A DNA stretch of 64,000 bases, taken from assembly GCA_040081715.1 (NCBI GenBank), contig JBEBFY010000002.1:124001-188000 (forward strand), written 5' to 3'. The DNA comes from CANKJK01 sp040081715. Its GTDB lineage: Bacteria; Acidobacteriota; Vicinamibacteria; Vicinamibacterales; UBA2999. The stretch's first letter is position 1, and each line of letters opens with the position of its first letter. Below the pieces are notes generated by a model, which saw nothing but the letters and a program-made list of their open reading frames with translations, did no database searches and was not told the DNA's origin. This document shows positions 25,834 through 36,063 of the stretch, piece after piece. Position numbers and translations under genes: made by a program.

Positions 25834-27400
25834 CGAGCCGTGCATCCCGGACGGCCGGGAGGTTCCGCAGCTCCGACAGCACGGACTCGGGCAGCGGCGT
25901 GGTTTCGTCGATGCTGACGACGCCGATGGCCTGACTTCCACTCCGGCCCAGGGCAAAGGTCCCGATGTTGATGCCCTGCCGACCCAGGATCGTGCCCACC
26001 TCGCCGATGACACCTGGCTTGTCGGTGTTGTAGAGGACGATGAGCGAGCCTTCGAGGGCCGCTTCGACCGGCACGCCGTCCACCATGACCAACCGTGGCG
26101 CGGCCTTGTCGAAGATCGCGCCTTCTGCCCACTTCTCCCCACCGCTCGTCTGGAGCTTCACCGAAATGAGCCGCGTGAAGTTCCTGGCGCGGTTGCTCTG
26201 TGACTCGATGACCTCGATCCCGCGGTCCTGGGCAATCGACCGCGCGTTCACGGCGCTGACGCCAGACGACAGAATCGGCTTGAAGAGGCCGACCAGCACG
26301 GCGCTGACGAGCAGGTCGTTCTTGCCCTGCGCCAGTTCACCGTAGTAGCGGACGCCGACCGATTCGATGCGATCGGTGGTCATCTGGGCCAGAAAGGTGC
26401 CCAGCCGCTCGGCGAGCATGAGAAACGGGGCCATCCGGGCGTATTCCTCGGTCGATACCGACGGAAAGTTGACGGCGTTCCGGATGATGCCGTCGCGCAG
26501 GCAGTCGCGCAGCGCCGTCGTGGTCTCGATGCCGACCTGTTCCTGTGCTTCCCGCGTGGACGCGGCGATATGCGGTGACGCCACCACCTGCGGCAGCATC
26601 TGCAGCCGGTGGTCCTTGGTCGGTTCGCTCTCGAACACGTCGAGCGCGGCGCCCGCCACCTGGCCGGACTCGATGGCGTCGGCCAGCGCCGTCTCGTTGA
26701 TCAGGTCGCCCCGCGCGGTGTTGATGATCCGGATGCCCTTCCTGGCCTTCGCCAGCCGTTCGGCGTTGACCAGATGCTTCGTCGATGCATTCGACGGCAT
26801 GTGCAGGGAGATATAGTCCGCCCGCGCGAACAGTTCATCGAGCGTGACCAGTTCCACACCGAGGTCGGCCGCCACCTGCGCCGAAATGAACGGGTCGTGC
26901 GCGATGACGCGCATCCCGAACGGCGCCACGCGCCGTGCCACTTCCTGGCCGATGCGGCCGAGGCCGGCGAGTCCCAGGACCTTGTCCCGGATTTCCTCGC
27001 CCATGAACTTCTTCTTCTCCCACTTGCCCTGTTTCATCGCGGCATCCGCCCCGGGGAGGTGGCGGGCCAGTGCCAGAATCTGGCCGACGGCCAGTTCGGC
27101 CACGCTGATGCTGTTGGCACCAGGGGCGTTCATCACGACGATGCCGCGCGCGCTGGCCGCCTTGACGTCGACGTTATCGACACCAGTGCCGGCGCGGGCG
27201 ATCACGCGAAGCTTCGGCGCGGCGGCAATCAGCTCCGCGTTCACTTTGGTCGCGCTGCGCACGACGATGGCATCAGCGTCCGCGAGGTCGGCCTTCAGCT
27301 GATCGAGTGGGCGGCCGGCGGTGGCATCAACGGTCCAACCTTCCGCGCGAAGCAGGTCCGCGGCGGAAGCGGGGAGGTCATCAGCGATTACGATTTTCAT
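25823..27400 (-). CDS. serA: D-3-phosphoglycerate dehydrogenase
   Basis: First step of serine synthesis, oxidising 3-phosphoglycerate. The 525-residue long form has a substrate domain, an NAD domain with GLAGLGRIGQEVARR, the catalytic segment beginning RAGTGVDNVD, an intervening ASB domain (about 320-450) and a C-terminal ACT domain (VLYNTDKPGVIGEVGTILG) that typically senses serine. ATG at 27400. No Shine-Dalgarno is present, and a TATACT -10 box lies only 10 nt upstream. Confidence 0.96.
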   Translation of the reverse strand: MKIVIADDLPASAADLLRAEGWTVDATAGRPLDQLKADLADADAIVVRSATKVNAELIAAAPKLRVIARAGTGVDNVDVKAASARGIVVMNAPGANSISVAELAVGQILALARHLPGADAAMKQGKWEKKKFMGEEIRDKVLGLAGLGRIGQEVARRVAPFGMRVIAHDPFISAQVAADLGVELVTLDELFARADYISLHMPSNASTKHLVNAERLAKARKGIRIINTARGDLINETALADAIESGQVAGAALDVFESEPTKDHRLQMLPQVVASPHIAASTREAQEQVGIETTTALRDCLRDGIIRNAVNFPSVSTEEYARMAPFLMLAERLGTFLAQMTTDRIESVGVRYYGELAQGKNDLLVSAVLVGLFKPILSSGVSAVNARSIAQDRGIEVIESQSNRARNFTRLISVKLQTSGGEKWAEGAIFDKAAPRLVMVDGVPVEAALEGSLIVLYNTDKPGVIGEVGTILGRQGINIGTFALGRSGSQAIGVVSIDETTPLPESVLSELRNLPAVRDARLVRV

Positions 27401-27410
27401 TGAGATTCTT

Positions 27411-27416
27411 AGTATA
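27411..27416 (-). promoter_or_regulatory. Putative -10 box of serA
   Basis: TATACT on the minus strand, 10 nt from the serA ATG, predicts a start about 4 nt before the codon (leaderless or nearly so). No convincing -35 hexamer lies at the usual distance; the palindrome at 27440-27454 occupies the -35 to -50 region instead, which would fit an activator-dependent promoter. Confidence 0.4.
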
Positions 27417-27439
27417 AACTTTCTGAGTTCCTTGCCGTC

Positions 27440-27454
27440 GCACCATCATGGTGC
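27440..27454. promoter_or_regulatory. Perfect palindrome between serA and mdh
   Basis: GCACCAT-C-ATGGTGC: two perfect 7-bp arms around one base. It sits about 36-50 bp upstream of the predicted serA start and 130 bp before mdh, the arrangement of a dimeric transcription factor operator. Confidence 0.45.
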
Positions 27455-27522
27455 AAACTGCTAAAAGGTTCGACATCACGAGGAATTTCCTGCAACGTCG
27501 GGGTCATTTCAACAGGCTTTTC

Positions 27523-27535
27523 CACAGAAACTGTG
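27523..27535. promoter_or_regulatory. Short inverted repeat upstream of mdh
   Basis: CACAG-AAA-CTGTG, a perfect 5-bp inverted repeat with a 3-nt spacer, 49 bp before the mdh start. Possible operator; no confident mdh promoter hexamers were found around it. Confidence 0.25.
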
Positions 27536-27583
27536 AACGCGGTGTGTTCGGCAGCGGGGCGAGTCCCCTAAGGATAGAACGGC

Positions 27584-28510
27584 ATGAATCGCAAAGTGAC
27601 GGTGGTAGGTGGCGCAGGAAATGTCGGCGCCACGGTGGCGCGTTCGATCGCGGAACAGGAGCTCGCGGATGTTGTGATCATCGACATCGCGGACCAGAAG
27701 GCAACGGGCCTTGCGCTTGACATGTACGAGTCGCAGCCGATTCTCGGATCCGACGCGCGCGTGTTCGGTGGAGCCGATTGGGGCGCGGCGGAAGGTTCGG
27801 ACGTGGTGGTGATTACGTCGGGCAAGCCGCGGAAGCCGGGCATGAGCCGCGATGATCTGGTGAAGGACAACTTCGCGATCATGCAGAGCATTGCGCCGAA
27901 CCTGGTGAAGTACACGCCGAACGCGATCATCATCCCCGTAGCCAACCCGCTCGATGCGATGTCGCAGGCGCTCTTCAAGCTGACGAAGTTCCCGCGCGAG
28001 CGAGTCCTCGGCATGGCCGGCGTGCTGGACTCCGCCCGCATGAGCACGTTTATTGCCATGGAACTGAACGTCTCCGTGGAGAACATCCACTCGTTCGTCC
28101 TCGGCGGCCACGGCGACACGATGGTGCCGCTGCCGCGCTATTCGACCTGCGCGGGCATCCCGATTACGGAATTGCTGTCCAAGGAACGAATCGAGGCGAT
28201 CTGCAAGCGGACCGCGGATGGCGGCGCAGAGATCACGAAACTGGTCGGCACGAGCGCCTGGTATGCGCCGGGCACTGCCGCCGCCAAGATGGTGGCGGCG
28301 GTCCTGAAGGACAAGAAGCAGATCCTGCCGTGCTCGGTCTACCTGACCGGCGAGTACGGCATCAACGACCTGTTCGTCGGCGTGCCGGTGAAGATCGGCG
28401 CGCACGGCTGCGAGCAGATCATCGAGATCACCCTGACGCCTGAGGAAAACGCCGCGCTCCAGAAGTCCGCAGCAGCGGTCCGGGAGCTCGTCGACGTGAT
28501 CGGGATGTAG
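27584..28510 (+). CDS. mdh: Malate dehydrogenase
   Basis: NAD-dependent interconversion of malate and oxaloacetate. LDH/MDH fold: VTVVGGAGNVGATVA dinucleotide loop, ITSGKPRKPGMSRDDL with the mobile-loop Arg residues that select malate over lactate, PVANPLDAM, and the catalytic His in LGGHGDTMVPL. 308 residues, the compact type found in many anaerobic and deep-branching bacteria. AAGGA precedes ATG 27584. A strong hairpin follows at 28524-28552. Divergent from serA, convergent with sdhB. Confidence 0.96.
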   Translation: MNRKVTVVGGAGNVGATVARSIAEQELADVVIIDIADQKATGLALDMYESQPILGSDARVFGGADWGAAEGSDVVVITSGKPRKPGMSRDDLVKDNFAIMQSIAPNLVKYTPNAIIIPVANPLDAMSQALFKLTKFPRERVLGMAGVLDSARMSTFIAMELNVSVENIHSFVLGGHGDTMVPLPRYSTCAGIPITELLSKERIEAICKRTADGGAEITKLVGTSAWYAPGTAAAKMVAAVLKDKKQILPCSVYLTGEYGINDLFVGVPVKIGAHGCEQIIEITLTPEENAALQKSAAAVRELVDVIGM

Positions 28511-28523
28511 AAACTGGCTGGAC

Positions 28524-28552
28524 GAGCTGGCGAGGCGGAGCCTCGCTAGCTC
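28524..28552. terminator. Bidirectional terminator hairpin between mdh and sdhB
   Basis: A 13-bp stem, GAGCTGGCGAGGC (28524-28536) pairing with GCCTCGCTAGCTC (28540-28552) with one G:U, around a GGA loop. It covers the end of sdhB including its TAG stop and follows mdh by 13 nt. There is no T-tract, so it may act as a 3' end stabiliser or as an intrinsic terminator of the U-poor type. Confidence 0.6.
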
Positions 28553-29298
28553 TTGATCGAGGCGCTGTGGTAGTCCCGATACATCTGCGCGATGCCGGAG
28601 ATGGAAATGTCCTTCGGGCACACGGCTTCGCATTCGCCCTCATTCGAACAGTTGCCGAAGCCCTCCTGGTCCATCCGGTCCACCATGCTGACCACGCGGG
28701 TGTAGCGCTCGGGCTGGCCCTGCGGCAGCAGGGCCAGGTGCGTGACCTTGGCGGAGGTAAACAGGTGCGCCGCAGCGTTCTTGCAGGCCGCGACGCATGA
28801 GCCGCAGCCGATGCAGGCCGCCATGTCCATGGCCGATTCGGAGACGTCCTTCGAAATGGGCAGGCAGTTGCCATCGGGCGCGCCGCCGGTGTTGAAGGAC
28901 ACATAGCCGCCGGCCGCGATGATCCGGTCAAAGGCGCTCCGGTCCACGACCAGGTCCTTCACAACGGGGAAGGCCTTGGCCCGCCAGGGCTCGATCGTGA
29001 TCGTGTCCCCGTTCTTGAAGCTGCGCATGTGCAACTGGCAGGTCGTGGCACCGCGGACGGGACCATTCGGCACGCCGTTGATGACCAGGCCGCACGCGCC
29101 GCAGATGCCCTCGCGGCAGTCGGATTCGAAGGCAATCGCGTCCTGGCCCTTCGCAATCAGTCCTTCGTTGACCACGTCCAGCATTTCGAGAAACGACATG
29201 TCGGTGCTGATGTTGCTGGCCGTGTAGTCAACGAGGCGCCCCGGCTTGCCCGGGCCGTCCTGCCTCCAGACCTTGAGCGTGATGCTGATGGTCGCCAC
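28546..29298 (-). CDS. sdhB: Succinate dehydrogenase/fumarate reductase iron-sulfur subunit
   Basis: Electron-transfer subunit carrying three clusters. Cysteine sets are all visible: the [2Fe-2S] region CREGICGACG followed by a later Cys in ATTCQLH; the [4Fe-4S] set CIGCGSCVAAC; and the [3Fe-4S] region with CSNEGECEAVCPKD. 250 residues, the Bacteroidetes/Epsilonproteobacteria type. It begins directly after the sdhA stop in the order sdhC-sdhA-sdhB. Its 3' end forms part of a terminator hairpin. Confidence 0.96.
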   Translation of the reverse strand: MATISITLKVWRQDGPGKPGRLVDYTASNISTDMSFLEMLDVVNEGLIAKGQDAIAFESDCREGICGACGLVINGVPNGPVRGATTCQLHMRSFKNGDTITIEPWRAKAFPVVKDLVVDRSAFDRIIAAGGYVSFNTGGAPDGNCLPISKDVSESAMDMAACIGCGSCVAACKNAAAHLFTSAKVTHLALLPQGQPERYTRVVSMVDRMDQEGFGNCSNEGECEAVCPKDISISGIAQMYRDYHSASIKS

Positions 29299-31208
<1,910 letters not shown>

Positions 31209-31212
<4 letters not shown>

Positions 31213-31877
31213 GCCCGGACGCCTCCCGTGAAGTGCGCCCAGAGGGCGATGAGGATGAAGCCGGCCGCGATGAGGGCGGCGACGACCTTGCCACCGGTCA
31301 GGATGCGGGGCGTCCAGGCCGGATGGTCGAGGCCCAGTGACTGAAAGGCGCTCGAGATCCCGTGCGAGAGGTGCATCCCGACGATAACCATCGTCAGCAC
31401 GTAGAAGCCGACCAGGAATGGGTTGGCGAAATAGGTCATCTCCATGACGTAGAGATCGCGGTGGCCATCCGCGGTGACCGGTGCAGGCGCGAACTTGAAA
31501 CCGTACACGTGCAGCACCACAAAGATGAGCAGCCAGAGCCCCGACACAATCATGGTCGCGGAGGCCAGCGTCTTGCGGCTGCGCCCCCCGGCCGGCTTCT
31601 TCACGACGTAGGCGACCGGACGTGCGCGGCGGTTGGCCAGCGTCATCGCCACGGTCTTGACGATGTGCGCGAGGAAGGCGACGAGCAGCACGACCTCGAT
31701 CACGATAATCAGCGGGTTCCCGGCCAGAGCGCCCGCGTACTTATTGAAAGTGTCGGGGCCGGCGAAGACGACCAGATTGCCCGCGATATGGACCAGCAGG
31801 TAGAGAAAGAGAAAGAGCCCCGTGATGCCGACGAGCAGCTTGGTGCCGACCGACGACGTGAACGGACGTGAGGGCAT
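31209..31877 (-). CDS. sdhC: Succinate dehydrogenase cytochrome b558 subunit (B-type, single anchor)
   Basis: Membrane anchor that binds haem b and transfers electrons to quinone. Five predicted membrane helices with the expected His residues: LVHIAGNLVVF, FLAHIVKT, VVLHVYGFKF and GMHLSHGISSAFQSLG. One large anchor (222 residues) replaces SdhC plus SdhD, so the complex is the di-haem B type, which often works with menaquinone. ATG 31877 has CTGGAG 5 nt upstream. First gene of sdhCAB. Confidence 0.94.
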
Positions 31878-31923
31878 GAGTACTCCAGAACGGACAGCGG
31901 CAGCAGGGTGCTGGGAACGCACA

Positions 31924-31953
31924 ATTCTACTGGCGCGGCCGAAGTGCGCGCAA
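31924..31953 (-). promoter_or_regulatory. Putative sigma-70 promoter of sdhCAB
   Basis: Minus strand: -35 TTGCGC (31953-31948), 18-nt spacer, -10 TAGAAT (31929-31924), predicted start about 31917, giving a 40-nt leader. The -35 overlaps the left arm of the inverted repeat at 31947-31974. Confidence 0.5.
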
Positions 31954-31974
31954 GCAATGCTTGACCATTGCGCG
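31947..31974. promoter_or_regulatory. Inverted repeat between divergent sdhC and sucC promoters
   Basis: CGCGCAA (31947-31953) and TTGCGCG (31968-31974): perfect 7-bp arms with a 14-nt spacer (21-bp centre-to-centre, two helical turns). The arms cover the sdhC -35 and the first bases after the sucC -35, so one dimeric regulator could control both arms of the TCA module. Confidence 0.45.
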
Positions 31975-31990
31975 AGTCGCTGACTACGAT
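31961..31990 (+). promoter_or_regulatory. Putative sigma-70 promoter of sucCD
   Basis: TTGACC (31961-31966), 18-nt spacer, TACGAT (31985-31990). Eight bases separate the -10 from the sucC GTG at 31999, so the mRNA would be essentially leaderless; no Shine-Dalgarno is seen. Confidence 0.55.
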
Positions 31991-31998
31991 GACCTGCT

Positions 31999-33165
31999 GT
32001 GAAAATCCACGAATATCAAGCCAAGAGTGTGCTCGCGCGGTTCGGTGTACCCGTTCCGCGGGGCGAAGTGGCCCTGACACCCGCTGAGGCGCGGAGCGCC
32101 GCCGAACGGCTCGGCACCAGCGTCGTTGTCGTCAAGGCGCAGATCCACGCGGGAGGTCGCGGCAAGGGCGGCGGCGTCAAGCTGGCGAAGTCGCCGGAGG
32201 AGGCCGGGCGGCTCGCGACCGAGATGCTCGGCATGACGCTCGTGACCCATCAGACGGGTCCCGAGGGCAGGAGGGTCGAGAAGCTCCTGGTCGAACAGGG
32301 CCTCGACATCGCCCGTGAGCTGTATCTGAGCGTGGTGATTGACCGGGCGGCCGAGGCGCCTGTCGTCATTGCGAGTGCCGCCGGTGGCATGGACATCGAG
32401 GAGGTCGCCGCGAAGACCCCCGAGCAGATTTTGAAGCTGACGGTCAACCGGGGAACCGGCATCATTCCGTTCCAGGCCCGGAAGCTGGCGTTCGGAATGG
32501 GGCTGGATGGGCCGCAGAGCAGCAAGTTCGTGAAGGTGCTCGACTCGATCTACCGGGCCTTCATCGAGACCGACGCCTCGATGATCGAGATCAATCCCCT
32601 CATCGTGACGAAAGGGGGAGACCTCCTGGCGCTCGACGCCAAGGTCAGCTTCGACGACAACGCGCTCTACCGGCACCCGGACCTCAAGGAATTGCGGGAC
32701 CTGTCCGAGGAAGACCCGCTCGAGGTCGAGGCGTCGAAGTTCTCGCTGAACTACATCCGACTGGACGGCAATATCGGCTGCATGGTGAACGGCGCGGGTC
32801 TGGCCATGGCCACCATGGACATCATCAAGCTGTCCGGCGGCGAGCCGGCCAACTTTCTCGACGTCGGTGGCGGCGCCAACGCGGAACAGATCAAGAACGC
32901 GTTCCGCATCCTGATGGCCGACACGAACGTCAAGGCCGTGCTCATTAATATTTTCGGCGGCATTCTGAGGTGCGACGTGCTGGCCTCGGGCGTCATCGCG
33001 GCCGTCAAGGACCTGGGTGTGCCCGTGCCGATCGTGATCCGGATGGAAGGCACCAACGTGGACGAAGGGAAGCGGATGCTGAAGGACAGCGGCCTGAATT
33101 TCGCGACGGCTGATTCGATGGGTGAGGCCGCCAACACGGTCGTGGCCCTGGCGAAGGGGAAATAG
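31999..33165 (+). CDS. sucC: Succinate-CoA ligase, beta subunit
   Basis: ATP-grasp subunit that binds nucleotide and succinate. N-terminus KIHEYQAKSVLARFGVPVP, the KAQIHAGGRGKGGGVKL loop, EINPLIV, ALDAKVSFDDNA and the C-terminal power-helix region NIFGGILRCDVLA. 388 residues, normal. GTG start at 31999; the upstream promoter suggests a leaderless transcript. It is followed by sucD after 2 nt and then korAB, forming a 2-oxoglutarate-to-succinate module. Confidence 0.97.
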   Translation: MKIHEYQAKSVLARFGVPVPRGEVALTPAEARSAAERLGTSVVVVKAQIHAGGRGKGGGVKLAKSPEEAGRLATEMLGMTLVTHQTGPEGRRVEKLLVEQGLDIARELYLSVVIDRAAEAPVVIASAAGGMDIEEVAAKTPEQILKLTVNRGTGIIPFQARKLAFGMGLDGPQSSKFVKVLDSIYRAFIETDASMIEINPLIVTKGGDLLALDAKVSFDDNALYRHPDLKELRDLSEEDPLEVEASKFSLNYIRLDGNIGCMVNGAGLAMATMDIIKLSGGEPANFLDVGGGANAEQIKNAFRILMADTNVKAVLINIFGGILRCDVLASGVIAAVKDLGVPVPIVIRMEGTNVDEGKRMLKDSGLNFATADSMGEAANTVVALAKGK

Positions 33166-33167
33166 CC

Positions 33168-34043
33168 ATGGCGATCCTTCTCGACACGAACACGCGGCTC
33201 ATCGTCCAGGGACTCACGGGCAAGGAAGGCACGTTCCACGGCAAGCAGGCGGCGGCCTATGGCACCACCGTCGTGGGCGGCACCTCGCCGGGCAAGGGGG
33301 GCAGCACGCACGAGGGCTTCTCGATCTTCAACACCGTCGCCGATGCGCGTCAGAAGACCGGTGCGAATGCCTCCGTCATCTTCGTGCCGCCGCCGTTTGC
33401 GGCCGACGCGATCATGGAAGCGGCCGAGGCGGGCATCGAACTCGTCGTGTGCATCACCGAGGGCATCCCGGTGGTGGACATGATGAAGGCCATGACCTTC
33501 CTTGAGAGCTACCCGAAGACGCGTCTCATCGGGCCGAACTGCCCGGGCATCATCTCGCCCGGCAAGGGCAAGGCCGGGATTATTCCCCACAACATCGTCC
33601 GGGAAGGGCGGATCGGTATCGTCTCGAAGTCCGGCACGCTCACCTACGAGGCCATCCACCAGCTCTCGAGGGTCGGCATGGGCCAGACGACCTGCATCGG
33701 CATCGGGGGCGACCCGCTCATCGGCACCAGCCACATCGACGCCCTCAGGATCTTCGAGGCCGACCCGGACACGGACGCTGTGATCATGATCGGCGAGATC
33801 GGCGGGAGCGCGGAGGAGGAGGCGGCGGCCTTCATCAAGACCTCTATCAAGAAGCCTGTTGTCGGCTTCATCGCTGGCCAGACGGCGCCTCCGGGACGCC
33901 GGATGGGTCATGCCGGGGCCATCATTTCCGGCGGATCCGGCACGGCCGCGGAGAAGATGGCTGCCCTGACGGCTGCCGGCGTGCGCGTGGTCAAGAGCCC
34001 GGCGGACATGGGCACGGCCATGCAAGAGGTGCTCGGCCGGTAG
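33168..34043 (+). CDS. sucD: Succinate-CoA ligase, alpha subunit
   Basis: CoA-binding subunit with the phosphorylated His. The CoA-binding domain has VQGLTGKEGTFH and GGTSPGKGG, then GPNCPGIISPG. The active-site His is in GHAGAIISGGSGTA near the C-terminus. 291 residues, normal. ATG two bases after sucC. A 109-nt gap before korA contains a possible TATTCT box (34092-34097) but no clear -35. Confidence 0.97.
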   Translation: MAILLDTNTRLIVQGLTGKEGTFHGKQAAAYGTTVVGGTSPGKGGSTHEGFSIFNTVADARQKTGANASVIFVPPPFAADAIMEAAEAGIELVVCITEGIPVVDMMKAMTFLESYPKTRLIGPNCPGIISPGKGKAGIIPHNIVREGRIGIVSKSGTLTYEAIHQLSRVGMGQTTCIGIGGDPLIGTSHIDALRIFEADPDTDAVIMIGEIGGSAEEEAAAFIKTSIKKPVVGFIAGQTAPPGRRMGHAGAIISGGSGTAAEKMAALTAAGVRVVKSPADMGTAMQEVLGR

Positions 34044-34152
34044 CAGATGCGGGGACTCCTCGGCCTCCGCCGGACGCGCGGGAGCGTGTGCTATTCTCCG
34101 CCCATTCGGCGGCGGTTTGTCGGTCCCCATCCACCTCACGGAGTCGCGTTCT

Positions 34153-36063
34153 ATGGGTACACTCGAGGTTGCCTCTGAAGCAGAGCCGGTCAGCGCGGGT
34201 TCCCCCCCGCGCATCGTGAACGATTTCAGTCTCCAGATCGCTACGGTCAACGGGTCTGGCAGCCAGACCGCCAACCTTGTCCTCCTCCGCTCCATCTTCC
34301 AGATGGGCATTCCGGTGTCGGGGAAGAATATGTTCCCCTCGAACATCGCCGGACTGCCCACGTGGTACACCATCCGGGTCAACCCAAAAGGCTACATCGC
34401 ACGCAAGAAAGAGATCGACATCCTGGTGGCGATGAACGCGGAGACCGCCCGCGAGGACGTCCTGACACTGCCCCCTGGTGCGGCCGTGGTCTACGACGAA
34501 CCGCTGGCGCTCAAGGGCCTCCGCGACGACCTGGTGTTCTACCCGGTCCCGTTCGACAAACTGGTGGCGCCGGTGTGCCCGGACGCGAAGCTGCGCCGGC
34601 TCGTGCGCAACATGATCTACGACGGCATTCTGGCCAGGCTGCTCTCCATCGATATGGCGGAGATGGAGAAGGCGCTCCTGAAACAGATGGGGAAGAAGGC
34701 CAGGGCCGCGCAGATGAACCTCGCCGCGCTCAAGGCCGGCTGGGACTACGCCGAGGCCTCGCTGCCGAAGGGCGATGCCTTCTCGGTGGAACGCATGAAC
34801 AAGACGGCCGGGATGATTCTCGTCGAGGGTAATGCGGCCGCCGCGATGGGATGCATGATGGCCGGCTGCACGGTGGTCGGGTGGTACCCGATCACGCCAT
34901 CATCTTCGCTCTGCGAATCCCTGATCGGCTACCTGCGGAAGTATCGAACGGATCCCGACGGCAAGGCCACCTTCGCCGCCGTGCAGGCCGAAGACGAGAT
35001 TTCGGCCCTGGGGATGGTGATTGGCGCCAGTTGGGCGGGCGCCCGCGCAATGACCGCGACAGCAGGCCCTGGTATTTCTCTGATGTCCGAGTTTGTGGGC
35101 TTGGGCTACTACGCCGAGGTACCTGCGGTGATCTTCGACGTGCAGCGTGTCGGACCGTCCACGGGCCTGCCGACGAGGACTGCCCAGGGCGACATCCTCA
35201 CAACCGCCGTCCTTTCGCACGGTGATACGCGGCATCCGCTCCTGCTCCCGAGCACCGTCCAGGAGTGCTATGAGATGGCGATGGACGCCTTCGACCTCGC
35301 CGAGCAGTTGCAGACGCCGGTGTTCGTGATGATGGATCTCGATCTGGGCATGAATACCTGGATGTCGGACCCGTTTCCGTATCCCGACAAGCCCATCAAC
35401 CGGGGCAAGGTACTCACGGAGGCGAAGCTGCGTGAACTCGGTGCCCAGTGGGGCCGGTACGCGGACGTGGATGGCGACGGTATCCCCTGGCGCACGATTC
35501 CTGGGGACGGGCTGCCTCCGTTCTTCACGCGCGGGTCTGGGCATAACGCGAAGGCGCAGTACAGCGAGCGGGCGGACGACTACGGCAATAACATGGACCG
35601 GCTGTCGAAGAAGTTCGACACGGCCCGTGGCCTCGTGCCCCAGCCGGAGATCGAGTCTCGGCCCGGCGCGCCCATCGGCTTGATCGCCTACGGCACCACG
35701 GACTTCTCCATCCGGGAGAGCCGGTACCAGTTGCAGGACGAGCGCGGAATCGCCACGTCGTACTACCGGCTGCGGGGGTATCCCTTCGGCAGTTCGCTTG
35801 GTGAGTTCATCGACCAGCATGACCGCGTCTACCTCGTCGAGCAGAACCGCGACGCGCAGATGCTGGCGCTGATGCGCATGGAACTCGGTCCCGAGCGTCT
35901 CGCGAAGATCCGAAGCGTGCTGCATTACAACGGCCTGCCGGTTGACGCCCGGTCGATTACCGATCAGGTGCTCGCGCACGAGGGCCTGCAGGCTCCCATT
36001 CCGGCCGCCCTTCGGCACCGGATGAGTGGTGCGGTACGGGCCAGCGGTGTTGGGGGGGAGTAA
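34153..36063 (+). CDS. korA: 2-oxoacid:acceptor oxidoreductase, fused gamma-alpha subunit (probably 2-oxoglutarate)
   Basis: Large subunit of a CoA-acylating 2-oxoacid oxidoreductase that uses ferredoxin or a similar acceptor. The N-terminal gamma domain (about residues 22-200, GSGSQTANLVLLRSIF) is fused to the alpha domain, whose pyrimidine-binding region contains YPITPSSS (Tyr245). 636 residues from ATG 34153; the longer TTG reading from 34117 lacks support. Location after sucCD points to 2-oxoglutarate as substrate. That is inference; pyruvate or branched-chain acids are alternatives. It overlaps korB by one base. Confidence 0.9.
   Translation: MGTLEVASEAEPVSAGSPPRIVNDFSLQIATVNGSGSQTANLVLLRSIFQMGIPVSGKNMFPSNIAGLPTWYTIRVNPKGYIARKKEIDILVAMNAETAREDVLTLPPGAAVVYDEPLALKGLRDDLVFYPVPFDKLVAPVCPDAKLRRLVRNMIYDGILARLLSIDMAEMEKALLKQMGKKARAAQMNLAALKAGWDYAEASLPKGDAFSVERMNKTAGMILVEGNAAAAMGCMMAGCTVVGWYPITPSSSLCESLIGYLRKYRTDPDGKATFAAVQAEDEISALGMVIGASWAGARAMTATAGPGISLMSEFVGLGYYAEVPAVIFDVQRVGPSTGLPTRTAQGDILTTAVLSHGDTRHPLLLPSTVQECYEMAMDAFDLAEQLQTPVFVMMDLDLGMNTWMSDPFPYPDKPINRGKVLTEAKLRELGAQWGRYADVDGDGIPWRTIPGDGLPPFFTRGSGHNAKAQYSERADDYGNNMDRLSKKFDTARGLVPQPEIESRPGAPIGLIAYGTTDFSIRESRYQLQDERGIATSYYRLRGYPFGSSLGEFIDQHDRVYLVEQNRDAQMLALMRMELGPERLAKIRSVLHYNGLPVDARSITDQVLAHEGLQAPIPAALRHRMSGAVRASGVGGE

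Noticed and set aside
27448..27720. 90-codon frame starting at the serA-mdh palindrome
   Set aside because: It overlaps mdh by over 130 nt in another frame, and its ATG is simply the right arm of the palindrome.
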